A stretch of DNA of 64,000 nt, taken from Monosporascus cannonballus (taxonomy: Eukaryota; Ascomycota; Sordariomycetes; Xylariales). The notes under the pieces were generated by a model. The model was not told the DNA's origin. It ran no database searches and saw only the letters and a program-made list of their open reading frames with translations. Below are positions 13,568 through 24,900 of this stretch, in pieces. Each line of letters starts with the position of its first letter. Position 1 is the first letter of the stretch. The stretch lies in the NCBI GenBank assembly GCA_004154925.1, contig QJNS01000053.1:124001-188000 (forward strand). The letters run 5' to 3'. The position numbers and the translations under genes were made by a program.

Positions 13568-14749
13568 TAACCCCCCCCCTCTAAATCCAATCCTCGCTCT
13601 TTCCCGCTACGCGGCAAACGCTTATTCGTAATACCCTCATAGGGACCTTATTCCAAGGCGGCGATATTCGCAAATCTTAATCCAAGGGGTCTTCCGATAA
13701 TTACGGGGAAACCACGTTACGTACTTTACGCCCGTACGTTTCTGGTACGTTACGTACTATCAGCTTTATATCCTTACGTTATTTTCCTTAAGGCTTTTTT
13801 TCTACTAATTCCTTTAATATTTCGTAACTATTAAATTTATTTAAGTTTTCCTAAATTTTATTAAACGTTTTCGTAATTATTTTTTATTATTTAAATAATA
13901 ATAAAACCTTTAAGGCCTTATTAACGCTAATATATAAAACGGCGATTTTTTTCCCATTAAGATAATTCTTTCGAAAATACTTTATTTTATTATATTTTAA
14001 ATAATATTTTTTTATTTGCTAACGGCATTTACATTAATAATTAGTAATTAACGTACCGATTTTTATATTTTTTATAATATCGTTTTCTAATTAAAAAATT
14101 ATTACGCATAAACGCGCCGAAATAAGAACCGTTAAAAACGATATTTCTAAATAGCAAAAGAATTATGCGAACTTTTTTTAAGTATTACGTTATTTTTCGT
14201 AATCCAATTATTTTTTATTTCGGCATTAAGGCTTAACATTAATAAAATAATTTTGGCTTTATCCGGTTATTTAATTTTTCCGGCTTAATAAAAAATAATT
14301 TGGTATATAAAAACGTATTAGGATATTATTTAAATACTATATTAATATAATTTGATTACACGTTTATCAATTTTTTATTTCCATTAAGTTTTTTTAAAAT
14401 AACGGCAATATAATTTAAAAAATTTTCAAAATTCGGTTTTTTTAGGACTTTTTATATATACGATAAAAATGTCAATTTTTAAAATTAACGGTTAACGGTT
14501 TTTTAAATATAAAAAAGTTACGTACCATTAGTGTTAATTGTTTTTCCGTTAATAAATAATTTCTTATATATTTCGAACTTTTAGGTGTTAAAATTTTTAC
14601 GGCCTTATAATTTGTAAACGGTTCGTAAAATCTGACGGCGCAGTTTCTCGGTATCTATAGTAAATAAATTACGTACGAATAACGGGTGCGTAACGTTAGC
14701 ATATTTCTTACGGCGACAGACCGTTTGCGAAAAAGGAGATTTCTCAATA

Positions 14750-14914
14750 TGTCAAAGGTTATATACGTAGTAACTAAGGATATGGGCCATAACAGATCTA
14801 TTAAGAAATTTAGGGAATAATTAAGAAGATGCGTAAAAGCAGCTAGCTATATATACAGGAGCCACGGGATTAGCGCTATGCTAATTCTTTCACTAGGGCT
14901 CTTAGCCCGTGATA
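14750..14914 (-). repeat. 5' LTR of the small LTR element
   Basis: 165 bp, collinear with 13403-13567 and differing mainly by C-to-T and G-to-A changes. A TATATATA box is at about 14847. The sequence next to it (TATTGAGAAATCTCC on the minus strand) would be the primer-binding site, but it does not start with TGG. Confidence 0.88.
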
Positions 14915-17900
14915 ATAAGGCTTATAAATATAAAAAACCTAAGAAACCACAATAAGATAACTGGATACCTATATCGAAAAAACAACCTAAAAATAATTAA
15001 GGAAATAATAACAAAATTATTAATATAATTTAAGCCTAATACGTATTAGTTTTATAAAAAATGGTATAATACAAATTATTACGACAAAAGATTCGACGCA
15101 AAATAAAAAAAACCAAAAAGCTAATTTAACAAATATCGCGAACATAACAAAAAGCATTATAAGAATAATTACACAAATACCGAAATTGAATAAAACAATT
15201 TTGTTCCGGAATACCCGATCAATACGGCAAATTGCGCTCCATATACTGTCAACGAAAATATTTCGATTACGAAAAATAAAAATAATATATTTACGTACGA
15301 ATTACCCGCATATATTACGAAAACCTTAATTTCCCAAACAGTATCGGGCATAATAAAAAGAATAAGTAATAATATTAACAGTTTCGAGTTATAATTTTAA
15401 AATATATTTAATAATTAGTTGAAATAAAAAGCTAACTTAAAAAAACGTAATACCTGTAAAAAAACCCTTTTTATTATCATAAATAATATAATTACTGAAT
15501 AGAAAAAGAGTTAATCCAGCGTACGGTAAAAAAATAGTATTAAAAAGTTATTACTGATTTTAATTTTAATTAGCATTTAATATAAACACTTACGAAAAAA
15601 AGTTATTAAAAAAATACGTTAATTTATAAAACATTTCTTAAACGATAATTAAAATAACGTATAATAAGATGCAATCCTAAATATAAAAAAACAGTTTATT
15701 TAATAAGAAAAAGAATTACAAAAAAAATAAAACTAATTCATATATTTCGAAGGAATAATATGCCGACAATAACAATAAATATAGTAGTTTAACGCGTTAA
15801 ACAAAAAACATAAATAAAGTTCGATAAATTCGAACAAAAGTTAAAAAAAGTTATTTATAAAAAAGCTGCAAAATAACGAAACCCAAAGAAATTGTAAAGA
15901 ATTTCCGAAAAAAGCCTTAAACGTAACGATAAAAAATATTAATAACTATATTACTTTAAATATACGAATCGGAACGTATTAGTATATCGTAATAATAGAT
16001 TACGGAACTTTTGGCGAAAATTATATTATAACGGATATAATTATTAAACTTAAACTGCTATGGAAATATAAATTAAAACCGTATATAACGATAAATTTCG
16101 AAAATCAGAAATTCGCTTATAACAACAGAAATATTATACGCAAAATGAATTACTTCGAGATTTTTATTAAAGGACGATACCAAACGGTTAATTTTGATAT
16201 CGTTCCCTTTAGAAATTACGATATGATTTTAAGATTATTAGAGATACGCCACTACGGAATTTTGATTAACGGAAAAATTAAGTAAATAAAGTTCATATTA
16301 TTCACTACTAATAAACGAAAAAAAAAAATTAAAATCTTAATATTTAATCGATAATGGCGACAAATACAAGTATAAGAATATAACAAAGACTTTATTACCT
16401 AAAGGATTAAGATATAAAAGACAGAGGTATTAAAAATATAATATATCGTTAGTATTATTAAAACAAAACTAATATAATAAAATAATAATTTAAAATAATA
16501 AGAACAACAACTTAAAAGTTAGAAAATTTAAATAATATGTTATTATAATATGATAAATATAATCAGCTTTTTAAAACGGAATTCGATACGAAATTACCAA
16601 AACATAAAAAATAAAATTATAAAATAATCCTTAAAAAAATCCTTGACGAAGTTTTACCCTATTTACAACTTTAACGAAAACGAACTACGTATTTTTAAAA
16701 AATACTTAGAAAATCGGTTACAAAAAAGATAAATTCGACTTTCGAAATTATTAGCAAAATAACCGATATTTTTCGTACTTAAAAAAATAAAAAATTACGA
16801 CTTAAAATTAATTACCGATAACTAAACAATATTATTATTAAAAATCGAATATTATTACCCTTAAATACGGAAATAAACAACCGATTTTACGGAACCAAAT
16901 ACTTTACGGCATTTAATTTCAAAAATAAATATAACTTTATTAAAATTAAAAAAGAATACGAATAAAAAATAATTTTTAAAACGAAATACGGATTATTTAA
17001 ATATTTGGTTATATTAATAAGATTTACAAACGTATTAGCAAATTTTTAACGGATAATAAACTATATATTACGAAAATATTTTGATATTTTTATTGTTGGT
17101 TATTTCGATCACATTTTTATTTTTTAAAAAACGGAAAAAATATACGTAAAATACGCTTATAAAGTTTTTTAAGTAATAAAAAACGTAACGTTATTTATTA
17201 ACGCGGAAAAGAATTAATTTTATGAGCAAAAATAAAATATCTGGAATATATTATTACTTTAAAACATATTAAGATAAATTTTAACAAAATCGTTATAATT
17301 ACAAAATAATAAACATTAACGATAATTAAAAACGTAAAGGCATTTTTTAAATTTATTAATTATTACAGAAAGTTTATTCGGAATTTCAATAAAATCGCCA
17401 TATTCCTAATAAGTTTTAAGAAAAAAAAGAATTTAAATAAATGCCAAAAACGGCAAAGGTATTTTAAAATGTTAAGAATATAATTATTAGCGAATTAATA
17501 ATAATTATGTACGATTTAAACCATTTTGTCAAATTAAAAACCGATATTTTAGATTATACGTTAAACGTAATAATGAAATAATAAAGTAATCAAAATAAAT
17601 TATATTTTATTGTATTTTTTTCGTATAAATTAAAAAGAACCTAATTTAATTACGGCATTCCAGATAAGAAAAATATAGTTATTATTATGGCATTTCGGAA
17701 GTTTAAGTACTTTTTAAAAGGATATTTATATTAAATCAAAGTTTATACGGATTATTAAAATCATACCCGATTTACTACAATCAAAAAGCTTATAAAACGA
17801 TAATTAAAATATATAAACAAATTAGCGAATTTCGACTTTGTTATTACCTATAAGAAAAACTTAAAAAATAACAAAATAACTAACTTAAGTAAATAATTAA

Positions 17901-18769
17901 ATCTCGAAAAAAATTGGTTAAAAATAATTATATAATTTTCGATACCATTATAAAAGAATATTTACGTTTACGATAAATTGCGATAATTCGGGTAATACCT
18001 TTTAATATTTATTAAAGAATTTAATAATATAATAATAATTTCTTAAAAAGCCAAAAAATAAATAAAATATAAATTCCAGAAAAATACCAGAAAGATTTAG
18101 AACGAAAAATATACCAAAATTAATTATATAAATATCTCGGAATTTATAAAGCCTTAAAAAGGTTTTAACGTATATATTTCTTTCTTAAAATAAAATTAAC
18201 GGTACAAAAAGTTATACGGTAATACGATATTTGCGCCAAAGTAAAGATTCGACAATATAAGCTATACGGAAAATTATAGCTATTACTAGTCGCAAAACGA
18301 CCATAATATTTAATTCTATTCGATTTTATTACTAAATTTCCTATATCAAAAAATCCAGTTACGGAAACATATTACGACAGCATTTTCGTAATCGTCGACC
18401 GATTCACGAAATTTTCCTATTTTTTACTATATCACGAGGACATAAATACCGAACAAATAACATACATTTTCTTCAAACACATTTTCAGCATATACGGATT
18501 ACCCATAAAAATTATATCAAACAAAGGACCGATATTCGCATCTAAATTTTGGCAAAGCCTAATAGCACAAATTCGCTTAAATCACATGTTATCTAACGCA
18601 TTTAGACCTTAGACAAATAGATAGACAAAACGGACAAATTAAACCTTGGAAACTTACCTACGATGCTATATCAACTACGAACAAAACAACTGGGTTAAGA
18701 AATTACCAATCGCACAGCTAGCCTACAACACCAGCTACCACGAAAGCATCAAGACAACACACATATGCG
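14915..18769 (+). pseudogene. Decayed chromovirus pol, lacking the 3' end
   Basis: Continues the element's coding region after the nested insertion, from the rest of the zinc knuckle through protease, reverse transcriptase, RNase H and integrase. The RT box at 17101-17112 reads YFDH in place of YLDD. The last Asp-to-His change is a GAC-to-CAC transversion and cannot be due to RIP. Integrase is best preserved at 18646-18769, where RCYINYEQNNWVKKLPIAQL and AYNTSYHESIKTT match the end of the integrase core of fungal gypsy elements. After that the frame runs into foreign sequence. Many TAA/TAG stops inactivate it. Confidence 0.82.
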
Positions 18770-19139
18770 TTCCCCGAAAGTTGCCCTCCGAAATTTCCTT
18801 TTCTTGTATAAACCCGAGCCGGTCCTGCTTTACCCTGAGCCAGGGTGAGCCTGGGGTGAGCTTGGCGTACTGCTCAGGAGCCCCGTTTTTGGACACCCCG
18901 GTTAAAGTTGCTATTTACCAAAATAGAAATATCCATGGCAGGGATTATTTTTGAGTTACTCACTTATGCGCAGAAAGGCTTGTGATCTTAATCCATCTAC
19001 TACCTGTTGGATATCTCCTGGCCATACGAGTTACGACGTCTACGACCGCTTTAGCCTTTTGCCGTCAGTATTCCAGAGCCAAAAGCGCTTAGTTGTAATA
19101 ACCATTTTTTAAGGAAAGAGCTGTGTTAACTAAAATCGA
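18770..19139. other. Moderate-GC patch without a recognised gene
   Basis: Sequence of ordinary composition that joins the truncated chromovirus to the MFS fragment. It holds a small imprecise repetition around GAGCCAGGGTGAGCCTGGGG (18836-18858) and no convincing frame. It may be low-copy flank that was spared RIP. Confidence 0.5.
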
Positions 19140-19693
19140 TTAAGAACCCGAACGGATTTTCTTCCTCAATCTCGGTCCGAAAATCCAGAGAAGAGACGGA
19201 GACAAGATGCCTAGAAAGAGGCCGACAAAGGCAATAGTAGTGTTGCCCCACCCGTAGCCGAGGTCAGCATACATGCTCGGCGCGAATAGGGGGAACAGGA
19301 AGGCCGCCAAGCTCCGGGGGAACTGTGAGGCGGATAGGGCGCTGCTCGTGTGGTCCGGATAGGCGTCCATGACGTAGGCCTGCATGGGCATACCGGCGAT
19401 CTGGATGCCGAACATGAAGACGAAGATGCCGGCGTCGACGGCGGCCCAGTGCACTCGATACTGGGAGGTCCACCCGTATAGGAAGAGGCCGAGCGGGGCG
19501 AGTGCAGCGCCGGGGATCACGAGCGGTAACCGGAACTCGGGCTGGTGCTCGCCGTCGGCCGACCGTGCTGCCATGCGCCGGTAGAGGAGGTCCATAAGGG
19601 GCCCCCCGAGCTGGGAGCCGACGATCTCGCCCAGCGCGCAGGCGATATAGTGTAGGCCGCTGATCTCAACGGACTGATGGTAATGCACACTAT
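19140..19693 (-). pseudogene. C-terminal half of a DHA1-type MFS transporter
   Basis: About 183 codons are open on the minus strand. They contain SVEISGLHYIACALGEIVGS, then VIPGAALAPLGLFLYGW, GIFVFMFGIQIAGMPMQAYV, and a final hydrophobic helix before IFGPRLRKK. This is the second six-helix bundle (about TM7-12) of a fungal drug:H+ antiporter-like major facilitator. Its plasma-membrane or other location cannot be told from this part. The full family length is about 450-550 residues, and nothing upstream (19700-20250) gives the first bundle. The frame stays open to 19742 but loses family resemblance before YHQSVEIS, so a 3' splice site near 19683-19692 is possible. The only start-like codon at 19688 is GTG and is not a real start. 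No internal stops are present, so truncation rather than RIP destroyed it. It lies about 370 bp from the chromovirus breakpoint. Confidence 0.72.
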
Positions 19694-19742
19694 AGAAAGG
19701 TCGCGGGGATAAGATGGTGATGACAGGGGTCCCCGGTGAGTC

Positions 19743-20250
19743 AAATTATTTCTAGATCAGATAAGCAATTGGTCAGGCCTCGCTGAGCCAACTGCAGGGG
19801 TATCTGACCACCGAGGGTCCTTATTGATCATCCTCGCCATTCCAGTTCCCGCCAGTCTGCATGGTAGTTAACTTTACAGGTACGTATAGGTGTATGTCTA
19901 GAGAAACCCCGGGCGTTCCGAGGAAAATCCCTACAAGGCAAGACCGAATAACAATCTCCGTACTATTACCCGCAAGGCCATCAAGACCATCTCCTCACCC
20001 TTAGCAGTCATCGCAGTAGAGACAAGGTACCCAGGTTTGAATATCCATAGTACTCCATAAGGCTAAACTAATTGGAAAAAGGTGTGCCCACGGCCGGTTT
20101 CGAACCGACCCCCTCCGCGCATTGTAGTAAACGACCGACTGAATCGGGGCATTTGCCACGGTTCAGGCTACTACCTCGCATTCAGCTGCAGGGGCGTGAT
20201 CCATCCTTCCTCGCACGCAGGTAGCCGACTCATTGCTCAGTGCCTAGGTA
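19743..20250. other. Moderate-GC sequence, no gene recognised
   Basis: Lies between the MFS fragment and the palindromic segment. It may contain the missing upstream intron or exon of the transporter on the minus strand, but no frame resembles an MFS N-terminus. A tRNA T-arm-like string at 20092-20110 has no matching acceptor stem. Confidence 0.45.
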
Positions 20251-20254
20251 GGGG

Positions 20255-20425
20255 TAGGGTGAGGGAATGGGTACCCGTGGGTGACCCACGAAGACCCATG
20301 GGTCCTGATAGGTACCCATCCACTACCCATCTAATTTGGTGGGTACCCGCGGGTACCCATCGGATTTGCCAAGGACTCATTAGATATCTATTAGGTTTTA
20401 TTAAAGACCTACGGGTACCCAGTAA
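20255..20425 (+). repeat. GGGTACCC palindrome-rich segment, possible left transposon terminus
   Basis: Begins TAGGGTGAGGGA and is filled with short palindromes and near-palindromes (GGGTACCCGTGGG, GACCCATGGGTC, GGGTACCCGCGGGTACCC). The segment at 47041-47228 carries the same motifs in the opposite orientation and also ends in the reverse complement of TAGGGTGAGGGA. Arrays of subterminal repeats inside short inverted ends are typical of hAT-like DNA transposons, but no 8-bp target duplication is found (GGTAGGGG against ATCTAGAC), so the assignment is tentative. Confidence 0.5.
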
Positions 20426-21272
20426 ATAAAAAATTTGCATATAAAGCAAATCGTTTTAATAATTTGAAATAATCCGGTAAAAGTGATAATATTAAAGAAT
20501 TTGTAATTAAATTATATAAAACTTTTTAAATATTATAAAACCAAATAACGCCGATTTTTTTAAATTAAATTTAAATTTTATTTAAAATTTTATTATTATT
20601 ATTATTTTGCATATTATCCGAATTCTTATTATTTTGCGCGTTATTATTTTACGCGTTATTATTTTGCGCGTTATTATTTTGCGTATTTTTTTTAATACGT
20701 TTAAAACTTTGGTTGCAAATTTTGCTTAATAAAACGTTAGATTTTTTACCGAAAGCCGTATTTTTTATTTACGATCTTACTAAGCTTTAATAATAGCATA
20801 CAATATTTTAAATTAATTTCATATTTTTTTTATTAAATAATAATTTGTTTAACGTAAATAACGTAAATATTAATTAATATAAAAAATTAAATTATATTAA
20901 TATTATTTTATATTTTATTTATTTTAAATTAATTTGATTAATATAACTTTTGCCGTTTTTTGCATAACGCTTATAATAAAAATTTGAAATTATTATTAAT
21001 TTGTGAATTATTAAGAAATTTGGTTTCTTAAATATTAAAAAAGCATTTTTTTAAATAATAATTTATTATTTATTTAATATTATCGGATTTTACGTAAAAC
21101 GGCAGTTATATATATTAATATTCTGTTAAAATTATTTTATTTTTGAAATAAAACTTATTATTAAATAAAATACGTTATTTTTGTTTTTTTAAAAAAACCC
21201 CGGCCTTTAAGCATTATTTTCCCAGCCGGATATTTAATTATTATTTTTTTAACCGAAAGTTATTTTATAACG
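20426..21272. other. AT-rich RIP-degraded stretch without a gene
   Basis: Between the palindromic segment and the outer gypsy element. It contains the 15-bp tandem repeat at 20626-20685. Otherwise only transition-saturated sequence is seen. It could be the left interior of the same transposon as 39454-47040, since the gypsy insertion (duplication TAACG) separates the two. Confidence 0.5.
20626..20685. repeat. 15-bp tandem repeat, four units
   Basis: Four consecutive copies of TTATTATTTTGCGCG (20626, 20641, 20656, 20671) with single changes (TACGCG, TGCGTA). A diverged copy precedes them at about 20600. Confidence 0.9.
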
Positions 21273-21462
21273 TATAACGGGTACGATACGTAGGCTGAAC
21301 GGAGGCACGGCCCAACGAAGGTTTATATTTAAGGTAAGGAGGGAAAAGGAGAAATAGCTAACTACTAAGAAGGTGGCTGCTCCTTATATATATATGGGTA
21401 AGTTCGGATTAAGAAGTTCGTTCCGTAAGCCCGAGCCGCCTTATAGGCTTTAACCTATAACA
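21273..21462 (-). repeat. 3' LTR of outer gypsy element
   Basis: 190 bp, normal GC for most of its length, with a TATATATATA run at about 21385. On its inner side the minus strand shows a purine-rich GCGAAAACAAAGGTAA as polypurine tract. Confidence 0.9.
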
Positions 21463-21744
21463 TTACCTTTGTTTTCGCCCGTAAGGAATAACGAGGCTGC
21501 GGCGAGGCGGCGGCGGCTTTGCTTATATATTTTTTTTATTTTTATTCGTACCTTTACGTTTTCGCCAGCCCCGTTTTTATTTTTAAATAATTTTTTAAAA
21601 TTATTAAAGGTAATTATATTTTCGAAATCATTACGTAATTTTTATGCTAATTCGGCATAACTTATTTATTTTATCAATAATATTTTTCGGTAATTGCAAT
21701 TTATACGTTTGTTTTCGGCCTTTAATATATATTTTATTATATAT

Positions 21745-21951
21745 TGTCAGCAGTCACAGTGATCAAATGCAGGAAACTGGTGATAGCTTGATGATCTATG
21801 CTAGGAAAGACTGAAGAAGTCTGGGGCGTACCGCCCTTATATACACGTCCTGTTTGTACAAACGGTGGTCCCTGGACAAACGCTGTCCTAGGCTACAAAG
21901 TATTGCTTTAAAGCGCCAGCCGTAAGCATCTGAAGCACTTAACTGCCGGTA
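21745..21951 (-). repeat. 3' LTR of copia element
   Basis: 207 bp with little RIP damage. The inner edge shows AAAAGGGCG on the minus strand as a short polypurine tract. Confidence 0.9.
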
Positions 21952-24900
21952 CGCCCTTTTGCGTCAAATGGCCTTATCTACCAAAGTTTTCAGTTTGTAT
22001 GGGAATTAAACTTTTATTTTCGTTAATTTCAAATATTTTCTGGCTTATTTTGTATCTGTATCCTTTTAAGCCTTAAGTTGGCCATAAATCGTTCGAAATC
22101 AGCCTTATTTAGTGGTTTCGTAAGCTTATTTGCTAGGTTATCCTTGCTTTTTACGTACTGGAAAAAGATGTTTCCGTTCTGAACCTCTTAACGTACGTAG
22201 TGATATTCGAGCCGAATATAACGTTTTTTTCGGGTTATCTGTATTTCCGTTACCTATTTTAACGTATTTATATTATTTTCCAAGATGGGATTAAGGCCTT
22301 TAAGCATAAGCCCTAGCTTTGTAAGAAAGTTCTTAATTCCAGTTGCTTCCGTTGCTGTTATTCCTGCTCTTACGTACTTTGTTTCCGTGGTACATTTAGT
22401 AATAACCTTTTATAGCTTCGAAAGCTACGTAACGGGTGCTTTAGCTATAAAAAATACGCACCCTGTAATAGATTTTGTTAATTCGGAGTCCGTAAAGTTT
22501 GTATCCATTATTCCGAATAGCCTTAAGTCGTTATATTTCCGGTACGGGTGGTTTTCGTTTAGCTTTTTATACCGAAGAAATAGGTCTGCCGTACCGTTCA
22601 GATATCGTAGTAATCGCTTAATGTATTCCCGATATCTAGGTAACGGGTTATTTATGAACTTAGTCCAAATTAAAATTACAAACGTTATATCCGGTTTATT
22701 AATATAATTCGAAAAGTTAAATTTTCTTACTAAGTTAACGTATTCGAACGTTTTTTCCTTATTAGTTATTCCGTTATACCGTATAACGTGCTTTAAGTGG
22801 TTTTTAACAAATAACGTAAATACTTTCCGCATAGCGTTTAAACTTATTAACTGTAATGATTTTTCGATATATTATTGCTGGTTTAGCCCGACGTTTTTAA
22901 TTGGTAAAAAACGTACAATCTGTATACCCAGGTACCAGTCCGCGTTACCCAAATCCTTAATAAATACGTCCTTAGCGATTTTTTTGGCAATACCTTAAAG
23001 GCGTTATTTATTGGGACCGAAAAACAGAAAGTTATCGACGTACGAAGGGATAATAGCTTTTATTTCCGGATTATAATTTATCGTGTCGTCCGAAATTAAT
23101 GGACGGAATCTCTATTTTGCTAATATTTTTCTTATTTTTTTTTGCTAAGCAGCTTCGGTTTACTTTAGGCCGTATAAGGGGTTTATTAATTTAATAACTT
23201 TTTTAAGGGAAAACTAATAGGTATTTTTATTTCCTAAGTAAGTATTAAAGTATTCCGTTAATATAAAAAAAAGCTTTATGTAAACGTTTTCCTTTAGGTT
23301 GTTATTTAAATAGGCGGCGATAAAATCGATCTGGAGTATATGCTAGCCCAGGGCGGTAGCTAACGCCATTAAAATTTTCCAATATACAGCCCTTATAATA
23401 CTAGCTGTAATTTCGTTATAATTTATTCCTTTTCGTTAGGTAAATCTTTTGGCGCAAATACGGGCCTTATACTTTTCTAACTTTCCCGTAAACGTATACT
23501 TTTTTTAGCACCCATTTGGTTTCCATAAGGTGCCCGTAAGCTTTTTCGCCAAGGGGTATAAATTTAAAGGTTCTGCGCAAAAGATTCTTTTTGATCTCCG
23601 TAAAAATCGTTTTAAGCCATATTTTTCGTTTTGGGTTCCTTATAATTTTTTTTAGGCTTGGACCGTTATTTACTGTAAACAGCCTGTAAATTTCGTTATT
23701 GGGGTCGTTACCAGGGTCGAAATGGAAAATATATATGCTGCAATCGTTTTTTTCGTCGCCTTTTTAGGTTAAAATTAGCTTTAATTCGCGCATAAGCTCC
23801 GGGGCTTCGTTTAGAGCTTCTAGGGTGTACAGATTAAGGACTATTTTCTTTGGACGCTCCCTTTTGGGCTTTACTTATTTCGTTTCCTAATTTCTATCGT
23901 CTTTTAAAATAACGTTATCGTTTTTGTTTTTTATTCCGACACCCTGTTTTTAACGGTATCTTAAACGTTTTATACGGGCTGCGGGAATAACCGCATAATA
24001 TTTTTCGGGCTAAAGGGTTATCCTGGCTTTTCCAAGTTCTTATAAATAATAACATATGGTATTATTAGCAATTTACCGCCTTTTAACAGCCAAACCTTAT
24101 AATTATATATCCTTTAATACTTTAACAACATTTCCTTTGCTTCCCGGGCTGCCAACTTTTTAACTTAATTCTGTAATTCGTATTAATTAAGACTATATAT
24201 CTGTTATTAAGGATATAAAAATAACTGTTATCCGGCTTATATAACTATTTCGATTTAAGGTCGAATACGTTTTCAAACTATTCGATAAATATTATATTTT
24301 TCATAATTAATTATATTATTCTATTAATCGTATAGGTTATAACTTTTATTACAATATTCCAGAAATATGTAAGTATTTTTATTTGTACGGAAATAGTATG
24401 CGTTTTGTCCTGAAAAAACTGGATACCACGTTTTGCAATTCCATTTTAATACTGGTTATATAAGCTGGAAATTACCAGCATAATACCTTTTACAGCGCAG
24501 AAGTTTTCGATAATTATTATGCCGAATTCCCTGCCGCCGTTAACTCGCAAAATTTATATTTTTTTTCTTTTATTTAACGCCTTTAAACGTTTAATTATTT
24601 ACGTAATATACGTATATAAATATTGCTATATTTCGTTTTTAATTTTGAATAAATAATATTCCCTATAACGCGATAGGTCGTTTATAATAACTTTAAAATA
24701 ACTGTTATTCTTAATATTAACGGGTTTTACCAAGCTTATGTCGTACCAAATAATTTCCCCTACGTACTATTTTCGTTTCTAGGGGTTTTGAAACGGGATT
24801 TTCCGTATTTTCGCTTTGTTATAAGCTATATAGGAAATGGTTTTTATATTTTTAGGGTTTAAATTTATCCCCGTGGACTTCTTAATGGTTCAAATCAGTC

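Larger units (their letters stand above)
13403..14914 (-). mobile_element. Small non-autonomous LTR retrotransposon (1.5 kb)
   Basis: Two direct 165-bp repeats (13403-13567 and 14750-14914) flank about 1.18 kb, and the whole is bounded by a perfect 5-bp duplication ATAAG (13398-13402 and 14915-14919). Read on the minus strand the LTR begins TGTCACGGGCC, and the sequence just upstream of the left LTR is a polypurine tract (AGAGGGGGGGGGTTA). This sets the orientation as minus. The interior (13568-14749) has no recognisable gag or pol motif and no long frame, so it must have been mobilised in trans, like a TRIM/LARD-type element. The left LTR is almost unmutated and the right one lightly mutated. 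Confidence 0.85.
12126..18769 (+). mobile_element. 3'-truncated chromovirus, plus strand
   Basis: Starts with a 381-bp LTR and runs through gag and pol to the integrase C-terminal part. At about 18769 it stops abruptly and is followed by unrelated moderate-GC sequence. The chromodomain, polypurine tract and 3' LTR found in the other copies are absent, so a deletion or rearrangement removed roughly 1.3 kb and the far flank. It contains the nested element 13403-14914. RIP damage is heavy in the 5' part but is largely limited to G-to-A on the plus strand in the last 400 bp. Confidence 0.88.

Noticed and set aside
20083..20110. tRNA-like T arm (CGGCCGGTTTCGAACCGACC)
   Set aside because: The stem and TTCGAA loop look right, but no complementary acceptor 5' strand or D arm is found within 60-130 bases on the minus strand.
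22285..22707. 140-codon plus-strand hydrophobic frame
   Set aside because: Antisense to copia RNase H (KPDITF and LRYLNG motifs on the minus strand).
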